64,000 nt of DNA. Origin: Burkholderia savannae (GTDB lineage Bacteria; Pseudomonadota; Gammaproteobacteria; Burkholderiales; Burkholderiaceae). The translations under genes were made by a program, and so were the position numbers. Of the stretch, positions 19,629 through 29,023 are shown one piece after another (position 1 is the stretch's first letter; each line of letters begins with the position of its first letter). The stretch spans positions 1 to 64,000 of the forward strand of contig NZ_CP013418.1 in assembly GCF_001524445.2 (NCBI RefSeq). The letters are read 5' to 3'. The notes below the pieces were generated by a model that ran no database searches, had not been told where the DNA came from, and worked only from the letters and a program-made list of their open reading frames with translations.

Positions 19629-19671
19629 CCGGCGCCGCCGCCTGACGGCGCCGTCCTCGTCGATCCCGTTC

Positions 19672-20286
19672 CTACACGCCGGCGATGTCGAGCGGAATCT
19701 GTTCGTACTGCTCGGTATCGCCGATACGCTCGTAGATCCGCACGTACGAGCGGCTGCCGATTACCTGCAACGCCTCGCCGATCGCCGTCATCGCGTCCTG
19801 CCACCGCGCGTCCGCGATGTCGAGCCGGCGCAGCGCGAGCACGCGGCCGGTGTTGATCTGGCCTTCCTTGTCGGTCGCGAACGCCTGCGCGACGATAGCC
19901 TGGATCTCCGGGCGCGCATCGGTCGTCCAGTCGTGCAGGCACGCGTCGATCAGCGCTTTCGCGGCCTGCAGCCGCTCGTCGAATGCGATCCGGTCCTGGA
20001 TCGCGCGCTGAATGCGATAACGGCCGTCGAACGAATACAGCGTGACGTTGCCTTTCTTGCCGCCGAGCTTGGCCTGGTACGTTTCGGCCGACATGTCGAC
20101 GAAGGCCGCCACGTCGCCGAAGATCCGCGTCTTCAGCTCGGCGAGCGTGCGCGATACGCGCCGCGCCTCGTCGACGAGCTCGCGCACGAGCCGGTCGCGT
20201 TCGCGATCAAGCGGCTTGATCATGTTTTCCGGGACGAGGCAGCCTTTTGCGTCTTTCCAATAACCGTTCGGAATCCTTTGTTCCAT
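19672..20286 (-). CDS. DUF3164 family phage protein (Mu gp8-like)
   Basis: 204 residues from the ATG at 20286 (AAGGAG upstream). Features match DUF3164: an early YWKDAKGCLVPENMIKP, then the aspartate/lysine-rich middle with KGNVTLYSFDGRYRIQ, and a C-terminal TGRVLALRRLDIADARW segment. It is found in the early region of Mu-like phages; function unknown. It is transcribed with the transposition genes. Confidence 0.8.
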   Translation of the reverse strand: MEQRIPNGYWKDAKGCLVPENMIKPLDRERDRLVRELVDEARRVSRTLAELKTRIFGDVAAFVDMSAETYQAKLGGKKGNVTLYSFDGRYRIQRAIQDRIAFDERLQAAKALIDACLHDWTTDARPEIQAIVAQAFATDKEGQINTGRVLALRRLDIADARWQDAMTAIGEALQVIGSRSYVRIYERIGDTEQYEQIPLDIAGV

Positions 20287-20359
20287 TGCTTCACTCCTTG
20301 CTTGTTTTCGTGTGCGTCGCGTCAGTGGACGCGGCGCGTTCGTTTCTTCGGCGATGTCG

Positions 20360-20722
20360 TCACACTGTCACTTCCCACATCACCCGCACGCCCATGAAGT
20401 CGACGCAGGCGAAGCCGCGCCCGTCGCGGCGCTCGATCGACACGCCGTTGGCATGCCCGCGCAGCGTGTCGACCGAGGCCGCGCGCGACGACGGTCCGAT
20501 GCGGATCGTCGGCCGTCCGCCGTCGCGCGGCAATGCATCCTCGTCGAACACGCGATAGCCGAGGCCGCGCAGCGCGCGTGCGCTCGCGTTGAGCAGCGTG
20601 AGGCGGGCGACGAAATCGGCGTCGAGCACGCGTGCGTTTTCCGGCGCGGCACGCGCTGGCGCGGGCTCGTGCGGTGCGGCCGTTTCGAGCGACGGCCGTT
20701 GCGTTTGCAATCGGGCGTTCAT
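20360..20722 (-). CDS. Conserved hypothetical phage protein
   Basis: 120 residues. Its ATG lies one base past the TnpB stop, with AAGGGA inside the end of tnpB, so it is translationally coupled. The N-terminal 30 residues are Pro/Ala-rich; the remainder (about 33-120) looks like a compact alpha/beta domain ending VDFMGVRVMWEVTV. I do not recognise the family. Position next to tnpB in the early operon suggests a role in transposition or replication, which is inference. Confidence 0.65.
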   Translation of the reverse strand: MNARLQTQRPSLETAAPHEPAPARAAPENARVLDADFVARLTLLNASARALRGLGYRVFDEDALPRDGGRPTIRIGPSSRAASVDTLRGHANGVSIERRDGRGFACVDFMGVRVMWEVTV

Positions 20723-20723
20723 G

Positions 20724-22025
20724 TCAGATCCCTTTGATCACGTCGGCCGTGACGACCGGCACGCCGAGCCCCGCCGCGAGATTCATCGCCGCGGTCAGCA
20801 GATTGCCGACCGCGAGCGGATACAGCAGCGAGATCGTGTCGGCGCGCTCGCGGCGGCGGTCGCTCGCGATCGTCAGCCGCCCGCGCAGCGCGTCGACGCC
20901 GCCTGCGTCGATCACGTCGCCAACCCGCTTGTCGAGCCGGCCGAGCTTGAAGGCCAGATACTCGTCGAGCCGCGCGCGGTCGAGCGGCGGCAACTCGATC
21001 ATTTCGCATCGCTGAATGATTTCGCGAACATCCTGGTTGCGCTCGGACAGCTTGATTTTCAGCTCCGGCTGCCCGATCAGGACGATCGACAGCAGCTTCG
21101 CGAAGCCCGATTCGAGTTCGAAGAAACGCTTCAGGTGCTTGAGCGTCGCGATCGGCAGCGCGTGCGCCTCGTCGATCACGAGGCAGTGCCGGCCGCCGGC
21201 CGCGTGGCTGTCCTCGAGCGCGCGATGCAGTTGCGCGAAGCGGGCCTGCGGGCTGCTCCTGAGTTTCTCGAGCGGCGCGACGGCCGTGACGATCGCCTCG
21301 GCAATGTGCGTCGCTTTCAGCGTCTTGCCTTTGCGATCGCTGTCCTCCATCGCGAGCACGTACGGCTTGATGAGCAGAACCGGCTGATTCTCGCGCGTGA
21401 TCCGGTCTTCGAGATCGCGCATCAGCGTGGTCTTGCCCGCACCGGATTCCGCGACGACGGCGAGCATTCCGCCATGCTTCGCAGTCTGAAACATCGCCTC
21501 GCGCACGTGGCGGATGTCGGGGCTCAGGTACATGTCGTCGTGCGAACGAACGTCGTCCTGGAACGGATCGCGAAACAGGCCGAAGTGTTTGCGCGCGGCG
21601 GGCGTCAGTGCTTGTTTGCGCAGTAGCATCGAATCCTCCTGGTTGAGATCGGTGTCGTCGCGTGGCGAACGGCGCGACGAAGCGTGCGATGAGAAGTGCG
21701 ACGAGTTGCGCGACGAGTTGCGCGACGAGTTGCGCGACGAGTTGCAAGAGGAGAACGCCGCGCCGGCCGCCGCGTGTCCGGCCATGCCGTCTCGCATCGA
21801 ATCGCTCGCCGAATCGAACGCGTCGGCGAGTGCGGCTTCGAGCGCGCCGCGCTGGCGCAGATAGTCGAGAATCCGGCGGCGCAGCGCGTCGGCGTTGAAA
21901 CTCTTCGGCCACGCGCCATGGTTGACGATCTGCGCGACCGTCGCCTGCGACAGGCCGATGTGCGCGGCGAGATCGGCCTGCTTGCAGCCGATGCGCTGCA
22001 ATACGTTCTTGAGCTTGAGCATCAT
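20724..22025 (-). CDS. Transposition ATPase TnpB (MuB-like AAA+)
   Basis: 433 residues from the ATG at 22025 that overlaps the transposase stop. Like MuB it has an N-terminal helix-turn-helix (KQADLAAHIGLSQATVAQIV, about 15-34) and a C-terminal AAA+ domain with Walker A (ESGAGKTT, about 193-200) and Walker B (CLVIDEAH). It binds target DNA and activates the transposase. The linker has Ser-Ser-Arg-Asn units encoded by a 12-bp repeat. An internal ATG at 21629 (residue 133) follows a near-perfect AGGAGG, so a separate ATPase-only product is possible. Confidence 0.88.
   Translation of the reverse strand: MMLKLKNVLQRIGCKQADLAAHIGLSQATVAQIVNHGAWPKSFNADALRRRILDYLRQRGALEAALADAFDSASDSMRDGMAGHAAAGAAFSSCNSSRNSSRNSSRNSSHFSSHASSRRSPRDDTDLNQEDSMLLRKQALTPAARKHFGLFRDPFQDDVRSHDDMYLSPDIRHVREAMFQTAKHGGMLAVVAESGAGKTTLMRDLEDRITRENQPVLLIKPYVLAMEDSDRKGKTLKATHIAEAIVTAVAPLEKLRSSPQARFAQLHRALEDSHAAGGRHCLVIDEAHALPIATLKHLKRFFELESGFAKLLSIVLIGQPELKIKLSERNQDVREIIQRCEMIELPPLDRARLDEYLAFKLGRLDKRVGDVIDAGGVDALRGRLTIASDRRRERADTISLLYPLAVGNLLTAAMNLAAGLGVPVVTADVIKGI
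21697..21745. repeat. 12-bp tandem repeat inside tnpB
   Basis: Four copies of GCGACGAGTTGC-like units in the linker between the two TnpB domains. The 12-bp period keeps the reading frame, so copy-number change would only lengthen or shorten the linker. Confidence 0.9.
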
Positions 22026-23821
22026 TGCCCCCCGGCCGAGGTGCGCACGATCTGCAGCGGCTGATGCAGATCCGAGCGCGGCCCGATGAGCTCGGCGACG
22101 ATCGCACCGAGCCGGTCCTGCGGAACGCCGTTCGGAAAGCGCTGCTGCAGCCAGCGGAAGCGCTCGGCGCTCCATGTCGCGCCGGCGGCCTCGATGCGCG
22201 GCTTGATTCGCATCGCCGCGTCGACGAGCGACAGCGGCGCGTGCGCGACGCGCGGCGCGGCAAGTTCGTGCTCGGTGCCGCGACGCGGCAGGTAAGTCGG
22301 GAGCGCGTCGTCGTCGATGTGCTTGTACGGATCGAGGCGGCCGCCGAACGGCAGTGCCTTCGCGCGGCGCCGCGCTTTCGCGTCGGCGCGGGTGTGCGCT
22401 CCGGACACGAGCCGCTCGATCTCGTCGACCGCGCGCTGCGCGGGCGTGTCGGCATGGCGCCGGAACGATTCGCCGATCACGGCCGCATCGGTTGCGAAGC
22501 CGAGCGCGTCGCGCGCGACTTCGGGCACGACGAAGTACGTCTCGCGGCCGTCGTCGCCGGTCAGCACGATTTGCGCGGCGTCGTCGCGCCACGGGTTGCG
22601 CGTGACCATCAGCTTCTCGCCCACCATCACGCCAGGCACCGCCGACACGTCGTACTCGACGCCGCGCAACGACACGCGCAGCTTCGGCGTGACCTTGCGG
22701 CTCTCCGGCGCGGCGACCGCGAGCTCGCGGCAGATGTCGAGCGAAGGCGCGTTGACGAGCTGCCGCGCGGTGATCCGCAGCCACGCGTGGCTGCGCGTCG
22801 AGCCGTGCCGGCCGTGCGTCGCGGTCGCGTTGAAATGCATTCGCCAGCGCCTGGCGAGCGCGTTGAGTTCGTCGAGGCTGTTGACCGGCTGAAACTTCAG
22901 GCCCGGCTCGAACTTGCGTTCGATGAGGTTGCGCGCGTTCTCGACTTGCCCCGTCGCACGTGCGTTGCCGACCTTGTGGACGATGAGTTCGATGCCGAGC
23001 GCGCGGCACAGGTTGCGCGTCATCGCGGCGGTGCTCGCGGCACCCGCATCGAGCATCAGGAAGCGCGGCACACCGTGCATCAAGTCGGCGCCGCCGCGTT
23101 CCTGCATCGCGTTGATGAGCGTCGAGCACAGGTTCTCGCCGGACTCCGCGCCGAGCACGTATTCGACGTAGATCCAGCCGCTCGCGTGATCGGTGATCTC
23201 GTAGCTCCACACGCGATCGGCCGCGATGCGCGCGACGTTGCGCGGCTTATTTTTGTAGAACTCCGAATGATCCATCACGCGCAGGCCGTTCGCGCGCGGA
23301 TCGGCGGCGGGCTTCAGGTAATACAGCACGCACAGGCTCGCGTCGATCTGCCAGACGTGATTCGGATGGCGGCTCGCGAGCTCGGTGACGGGCGCGGGCG
23401 CGAGCAACTGGTCCGGATGCACGCCGTACGTGCGCAGCGCGCGCTGGATCGCGCTGTCGGACAACGGGCGCAGCTCGCCCGTCGATTCGTCGAGCGATTC
23501 GGCGCGGATCATGCCGTTCGCGCGCAGCGTTTCGACCGCGTCGGCGATCGAATACAGCCGCTTGCCGTTCTTGCGCGTCGATTCGATCAGCAGCGCGGAG
23601 ATCGTCATCGCCTCGGCGCGCGTCAGCGCGCTGCGGCCTGCGTCGGCGCGGCGCTTGCGCGGCGGCGTCACCGCGACGGCCTTCAGCTTGCGCATCAGCG
23701 TCGCGCGCGACAGGCCGAGCTCGCGGCACGCGGCTTCGTAGATCGCATGCTTGTTGCCGTGGCCCGCCGCGCGCGCGGCTCGTGCGACGGACACGATGCG
23801 TTCGGTCAATACGGCGTTCAT
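22022..23821 (-). CDS. DDE transposase TnpA (Mu/BcepMu type)
   Basis: 599 residues from the ATG at 23821. N-terminal DNA-binding helices (HAIYEAACRELGLSRATLMR, about 25-44) are followed by an rve/RNase-H-fold core. The DDE triad is visible as D160 (VWQIDAS), D258 (FLMLDAG) and E294 (ATGQVENA). A C-terminal Mu-transposase beta-barrel region follows. It catalyses replicative transposition of the whole element. All catalytic residues are intact, so the element may still move within its host. Confidence 0.92.
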   Translation of the reverse strand: MNAVLTERIVSVARAARAAGHGNKHAIYEAACRELGLSRATLMRKLKAVAVTPPRKRRADAGRSALTRAEAMTISALLIESTRKNGKRLYSIADAVETLRANGMIRAESLDESTGELRPLSDSAIQRALRTYGVHPDQLLAPAPVTELASRHPNHVWQIDASLCVLYYLKPAADPRANGLRVMDHSEFYKNKPRNVARIAADRVWSYEITDHASGWIYVEYVLGAESGENLCSTLINAMQERGGADLMHGVPRFLMLDAGAASTAAMTRNLCRALGIELIVHKVGNARATGQVENARNLIERKFEPGLKFQPVNSLDELNALARRWRMHFNATATHGRHGSTRSHAWLRITARQLVNAPSLDICRELAVAAPESRKVTPKLRVSLRGVEYDVSAVPGVMVGEKLMVTRNPWRDDAAQIVLTGDDGRETYFVVPEVARDALGFATDAAVIGESFRRHADTPAQRAVDEIERLVSGAHTRADAKARRRAKALPFGGRLDPYKHIDDDALPTYLPRRGTEHELAAPRVAHAPLSLVDAAMRIKPRIEAAGATWSAERFRWLQQRFPNGVPQDRLGAIVAELIGPRSDLHQPLQIVRTSAGGQ

Positions 23822-23834
23822 CGCGGGGGCCTCG

Positions 23835-24950
<1,116 letters not shown>

Positions 24951-24963
24951 TGTCATGGACTCC

Positions 24964-25275
24964 TTAGCGTGGGGCGGCCAGGCGGCTGGCCAGTTCATCG
25001 AGGCGATGTCGCGCGGCGTTCAAGCTCTGCGCGATCGCGACCGCGTGTTGCGCGAACCGCACCGAAGGCCGGATGCGGCCAGTCTCCGGAATGCGTTCGG
25101 CGAAGCCGGTTTCTTCGAGCGTCGCGACGTAGCGCGTGATGTTCGACGGCGACAGGCGCGTCGCCTTCGCGAGCTCGCCGGGCGTCAAGCCGTGCGCGAA
25201 GTGGCCGAGCAGGACGTTCAGGACTTCGAGCACTTTCTCGGCCGATTTGGTGGTGGTCGTCGTGCCGGCGCTCAT
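24964..25275 (-). CDS. Winged-helix (IclR/MarR-like) phage regulator
   Basis: 103 residues from the ATG at 25275 (GGGAG upstream). The core (about 12-70) is an IclR-type N-terminal winged helix: SAEKVLEVLNVLLGHF, then GLTPGELAKATRLSPSNITRYVATLEETGF. There is no IclR effector domain, so it is probably a short DNA-binding protein acting inside the early region. It lies 13 bases upstream of the DUF3102 gene. Confidence 0.7.
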   Translation of the reverse strand: MSAGTTTTTKSAEKVLEVLNVLLGHFAHGLTPGELAKATRLSPSNITRYVATLEETGFAERIPETGRIRPSVRFAQHAVAIAQSLNAARHRLDELASRLAAPR

Positions 25276-25776
25276 CGGGCGGCTCCCGTCGGCGCTGCGG
25301 TCCATGCGGCGAACGACGCGCCGCCGTTCGCGCTTATCACACCGCGCGCCGCGCATCCAGTGGCCGCTTTCGGGCGATCGGCAATCGTTTGGCGCTTTTT
25401 ATCGAAATCGAAAATGCGTTTGAAATCGCGCCGCGCCGCGTATTTAGCGCGGTGCGGCCGCGGGCGAAATGCGCCATTCGCGTCGAAAATCGGCGTAACG
25501 AAATCGATTCGTTTGACATCGATGCAACGCATTTGCAGCCAATGGAATCGAAAACGGTTAATCTTCAGGTGATGGAGTGTCATTGCGTTTCGGAATTTGG
25601 CGAGCAATCGGTTCGAGGCGCGGCGAATGTGCATGCGATGTGTATTGAATGAGACGGCCATCGCGGCATGCGCCGGCACGGTTCGGATCACGCAGCGCAA
25701 CGCGCGACGCACGGCGGCGGCCGCGCGCATCGCGGCTTGAGTGCGGGCCGCCGCAGCGGCTTTTGGCGCTGAAGGG
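25276..25776. other. 500-base spacer in the early region
   Basis: No gene supported. ORFs are open on both strands (for example 25389-25652 plus and 25272-25730 minus) but have atypical composition for this genome and no ribosome site. Bases 25380-25660 are noticeably lower in GC and probably carry the early leftward promoter. Confidence 0.45.
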
Positions 25777-26019
25777 TTATGCGGCGGCGCGCCGGTGAAT
25801 GGGCGCGAGCGCCGTCGCGGGATCGGCGCAGATCTCGCCCGCCTTGAGGCCGAGCTTCACCGCGATGTCGTGCGCCTGGCCGCGAATGCATTTCTTGCGG
25901 CCGCCGAGCACCTCGAAAACGAGATTGGGAGAAAATTGATTGGCGATCGCCCATTGGGTGATCGAAACGCCTTTCGATTGAAGCTCGGCGCGAGCTTCGG
26001 CGGCGGTGCGCAGTTTCAT
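25777..26019 (-). CDS. BcepMu gp16-family phage-associated DNA-binding protein
   Basis: 80 residues from the ATG at 26019 with GAGGAG upstream. It matches the small BcepMu gp16 family: GVSITQWAIANQFSPNLVFE is a helix-turn-helix, followed by GRKKCIRGQAHDIAVKLGLK. It is divergent from the repressor gene with the operator between them, the position of a Ner/Cro-like early regulator. Confidence 0.75.
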   Translation of the reverse strand: MKLRTAAEARAELQSKGVSITQWAIANQFSPNLVFEVLGGRKKCIRGQAHDIAVKLGLKAGEICADPATALAPIHRRAAA

Positions 26020-26101
26020 GGATGCTCCTCGCAAGGGGCCGTCGGCACGGGCAGGTGCCGACTCGATTGCCGTTCGTCGTGTGACGGTGTGAATGAATTA
26101 T

Positions 26102-26119
26102 GGTGCAGAAATCTGCACC
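26102..26119. promoter_or_regulatory. Palindromic operator upstream of the repressor
   Basis: Perfect 8-bp arms GGTGCAGA / TCTGCACC around AA. A second, imperfect copy starts near 26134 (GTGCAGAAATCAGAG), overlapping the repressor start. It lies between the divergent gp16-like and repressor genes, as expected for the immunity switch. Confidence 0.7.
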
Positions 26120-26134
26120 TTGCAAGGGGTTGAT

Positions 26135-26578
26135 GTGCAGAAATCAGAGATCGGCGCTCGGCTGAAGGAAGAGCGCGAGCGCCTGGCGAAGAGCCAGACC
26201 GATTTCGCCGCATTGGGTGGTGTGTCGAAGCGCGCGCAGATCACCTACGAGAAGGGCGAGAGCACGCCGGACGCCGCGTATCTGAACCTCGTCGCGGCCG
26301 AGGGCGTGGACGCGCAGTACGTGATTACGGGCGTGCGCTCGAGCGCCGGGCTGACCCGTGACGAGATCGAGCTGATCGAGAAGTACCGGGCCGCGCCGCT
26401 CGCGGTGAAATCGGCCGCGATCGGCGCACTGACGGCGGGCGCGCTGCCGGAGGCGGGGCCGAAGTTCGCGATCGATTTCGGCAGCGCGACGATCGGGCAG
26501 AACAATACCGTCGCGGGCGGGAGTCACGCTTTCAACGTAACCACCACACCCACCAAACCACCACGCAAGAAAAAATGA
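26135..26578 (+). CDS. XRE-family phage repressor
   Basis: 147 residues from a GTG at 26135 with AAGGGG six bases upstream; the in-frame ATG at 26093 would place the operator inside the gene. Helix-turn-helix at about 6-60 (EIGARLKEERERLAKSQTDFAALGGVSKRAQITYEKG). The C-terminus lacks the LexA-type autopeptidase residues, so induction is unlikely to be by RecA-stimulated self-cleavage. Likely maintains lysogeny by repressing the early operon. Confidence 0.8.
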   Translation: MQKSEIGARLKEERERLAKSQTDFAALGGVSKRAQITYEKGESTPDAAYLNLVAAEGVDAQYVITGVRSSAGLTRDEIELIEKYRAAPLAVKSAAIGALTAGALPEAGPKFAIDFGSATIGQNNTVAGGSHAFNVTTTPTKPPRKKK

Positions 26579-27459
26579 ACGAAGAATCAACAAGAAAAAT
26601 CAGTTTCGGGGCCAACGTAGATCAGGTTCACATCGGCGATTCGGTGAGTCACGGAACGCCGATTACGAACAGCAACGTCGTGAACGTGCAGTTCGGCGAG
26701 CGCGAGGAGCGCGTCGAGTACGTCACGCAGCATCAGAAGCGGATGATCGCGCAGCTCGTCCAGCGCATCGTCGAGGTCACCGAGGAGGAGCCGCTCGAAG
26801 TGTGGCGCAAGGTGCTGGCGCGGGCCGGCGCGCGCAAGGCGCGGCTGATCCTGAAGGGCGCGTACATCGACGTCGAGGAGTATCTCGTCGAGTGGCTCGG
26901 GCGCGCGACGCAGACGCCCGCCAAGCAAGCGCCCGCCGCCGCGCCGCCGTCGGCGCAGGCCGTTGCGCAGCCGGTTGCGCCGGCCGCCGCGCAGTCGGTC
27001 ACGCAGCATGCGGCGTCGCCCGCTGCTTGCGCCGCGGCTCCGGTCGCGTACGCCGCGCCCACCGCGTTCGCGGCTTCGGCCGCCGCGGCCGCTTCCGCCG
27101 CGTTCGCGCCGAGCCGGCCGCCCGATGCGTTTTCCTCCGTTCATCCCGCCGCTTGTCCGCACTGCGACGCGAACCGTCGCGACGCGGCGTCGGCGCGCTT
27201 CAACATGAAGGTTGCGGTCGGCGTGCTCGGCGCCGCTGCGCTCGCCATCGCGTTTTTCGGCTACAAGGCGAGCGACGCGGCGAGTGCGCTGCACGCGCTG
27301 CGCACGGAATCGACGGGCTGCATTTTCGAAGGCAAGTCGTATGCGGTCGGCAGCATCATCGACAATCCGTCCGCGCCGGATATCGAATGCGTTCGAACGC
27401 CCGCCGGCAGCTTGCCGGAGTGGCAGACGCTCCGGCCGAGCCGCGTCGCGCGGCGGTGA
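26575..27459 (+). CDS. Phage membrane protein of unknown function, coupled to the repressor
   Basis: 294 residues; its ATG overlaps the repressor stop (ATGA). The N-terminal 105 residues include a helical segment (RIVEVTEEEPLEVWRKVLARAGARKARL) that vaguely resembles ORF6C-type phage domains. A long Ala/Pro/Val linker follows (about 122-185), then CPHC at about 197-200, one membrane segment starting at M211 (VAVGVLGAAALAIAFFGY), and a small C-terminal domain with two cysteines. Co-expression with the repressor suggests a lysogeny function, perhaps exclusion or signalling; this is inference. Confidence 0.6.
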   Translation: MNEESTRKISFGANVDQVHIGDSVSHGTPITNSNVVNVQFGEREERVEYVTQHQKRMIAQLVQRIVEVTEEEPLEVWRKVLARAGARKARLILKGAYIDVEEYLVEWLGRATQTPAKQAPAAAPPSAQAVAQPVAPAAAQSVTQHAASPAACAAAPVAYAAPTAFAASAAAAASAAFAPSRPPDAFSSVHPAACPHCDANRRDAASARFNMKVAVGVLGAAALAIAFFGYKASDAASALHALRTESTGCIFEGKSYAVGSIIDNPSAPDIECVRTPAGSLPEWQTLRPSRVARR

Positions 27460-27992
27460 TGGCGGTGGCGTCGGCGTCGGCGTCGGCGATGGCGATGGCG
27501 ATGGCGATGGCGGCGGTAGCGGTGGCCATCGCGCGAAGCGAGTGCGGACCGAAATGCCGAACCGGCGCTGAGCGTCGCGTCGACGAGCGAACGATCGGGC
27601 CGAATCGGGGTGTTGGAGCGGAGCGTGGATTCGAGGCGGCGAATCGAAGTGCCTAATCGGCGTAATGAGCCGGAACATCGAACTGACCCATCGAAGTGAA
27701 GCGGTGAATCGAGGCGGTGAATCGAAGCGGTGAATCGAGACCGAGAATCGAGACCGCGAATCGAAGCATTAAATCGACGCATTAAATCGCAGCAACAACC
27801 GACGGCATCGAGCGAAGCATCGTCCCAAAGCGTCGCACCAAAGAATCGAACCGAAGCAGAAAACGAAAGAAATCAGCCGAACTGAACGAATTGAATCGGA
27901 TCGCGGTCCCAACACGCATTTCCCGCGAATCGAATCGAGCGACGATTCGACAACGCTTTGCGACGCATTCGCCCGAACGCGCCGCGCGCTAA
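27460..27992. repeat. Repeat-filled spacer before the lysis operon
   Basis: No gene supported. 27457-27525 is a run of GCGTCG/GCGATG hexamers. 27650-27790 is a degenerate run built on GAATCGAAGCGGT (about 13 bp). The remainder is A/G-rich with scattered GAATCGA motifs. Confidence 0.7.
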
Positions 27993-28011
27993 ATAAAGCC
28001 GATTAAAAGAC
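27993..28011 (+). promoter_or_regulatory. Late-promoter box 1 (lysis operon)
   Basis: ATAAAGCCGATTAAAAGAC, identical over 19 bases to the box at 31282. It lies 53 bases before the holin gene and is followed by a perfect 10-bp hairpin at 28020-28045 (ACATGCCGCC / GGCGGCATGT). Confidence 0.65.
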
Positions 28012-28064
28012 CTGTCCCGACATGCCGCCGATCATGGCGGCATGTTCATTTTCGGGAGAGGCCG

Positions 28065-28412
28065 ATGCCCTTCACCAGACGCTTTCCTCGGCTCACGAGC
28101 TGGGTCGTCGCCGCGATCGCGCTGATCGCGGCGATCGCATCGATTTCCCCGCAGCAACTGCCCGTGTCGCTCTACAAGCTGAGCCTCGTGAGCCTCGCGG
28201 CCGTCGTCGCGTACTGGCTCGATCGCGGGCTCTTTCCGTATGCGCGCCCGGACAGCTATCTGCAGGCCGATTGGCGCCACGGCGCGAGCGGCGAATCGCT
28301 CGGCGCCGATTACAAGATCGTCGCCGGCTACGAGCGCGTGTTCGCCGCGGCGATGCTGCGCCGCGCGCTGATCGTCGTCGGCGTCGTGATCGGCGTCGCG
28401 CTGGGCCTGTGA
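28065..28412 (+). CDS. Putative phage holin
   Basis: 115 residues from the ATG at 28065 with GGGAGAGG upstream. Hydrophobic segments are at about 11-27, 35-51 and 95-114, consistent with a multi-span holin. It is the first gene after the late box and is directly followed by the endolysin gene, the standard position. It would form the membrane lesion that lets the lysis enzyme out. Confidence 0.7.
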   Translation: MPFTRRFPRLTSWVVAAIALIAAIASISPQQLPVSLYKLSLVSLAAVVAYWLDRGLFPYARPDSYLQADWRHGASGESLGADYKIVAGYERVFAAAMLRRALIVVGVVIGVALGL

Positions 28413-28414
28413 CG

Positions 28415-29023
28415 ATGCGCGCGACGTTCCTGATCGCGGCGCTGCTGTGCGCGCCCGCCGCAACCTGCGCGCAGATTCCCGCGAATGCATACGCCTATCG
28501 CGCCGAGCTCACGCGCAACGCGCGCGCGGTGTGGGGGCTCGGCGCGCCCGTGTCGGCGTTCGCCGCGCAGATTCATCAGGAGAGCAGATGGCGTCCGGAC
28601 GCGGTCAGCCCGGTCGGCGCGCAGGGGATGACGCAGTTCATGCCGTCCACGACGCAATGGCTCGCGGGCCTCTATCGCGCCGAGCTCGGCGACGCGCAGC
28701 CGTTCAACCCGTCGTGGTCGATCCGCGCGCTCGTGCGCTACGACCGCTACCTGTGGGACCGGATCGAAGCCGACGGCCGCTGCGAGCGCGCCGCGATGAC
28801 GTTGTCCGCGTACAACGGCGGGCTCGGCTGGGTGTATCGCGATCAACGCGCGGCCGTCGCGGGCGGCGCGAATCGCGGCCGCTGGTTCGGCCACGTCGAG
28901 CGTTTCAACGCCGGCCGCGGCGCGGCTGCGTTTCGCGAGAACCGCGGCTACCCGCGCGCGATCCTGCACACGTTCGAGCCACGCTACATCGGCGCGGGCT
29001 TCGGGCCGGGAGCCTGCGCATGA
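28415..29023 (+). CDS. Lytic transglycosylase endolysin
   Basis: 202 residues from the ATG at 28415; a GTG six bases earlier is also possible. N-terminal signal peptide MRATFLIAALLCAPAATCA. The SLT/goose-lysozyme-type catalytic Glu is in HQESRW, with the downstream AQGMTQFMPST and AYNGG motifs. It cleaves peptidoglycan glycan strands. The signal peptide implies Sec export, so the holin may not be strictly needed. Confidence 0.88.
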   Translation: MRATFLIAALLCAPAATCAQIPANAYAYRAELTRNARAVWGLGAPVSAFAAQIHQESRWRPDAVSPVGAQGMTQFMPSTTQWLAGLYRAELGDAQPFNPSWSIRALVRYDRYLWDRIEADGRCERAAMTLSAYNGGLGWVYRDQRAAVAGGANRGRWFGHVERFNAGRGAAAFRENRGYPRAILHTFEPRYIGAGFGPGACA

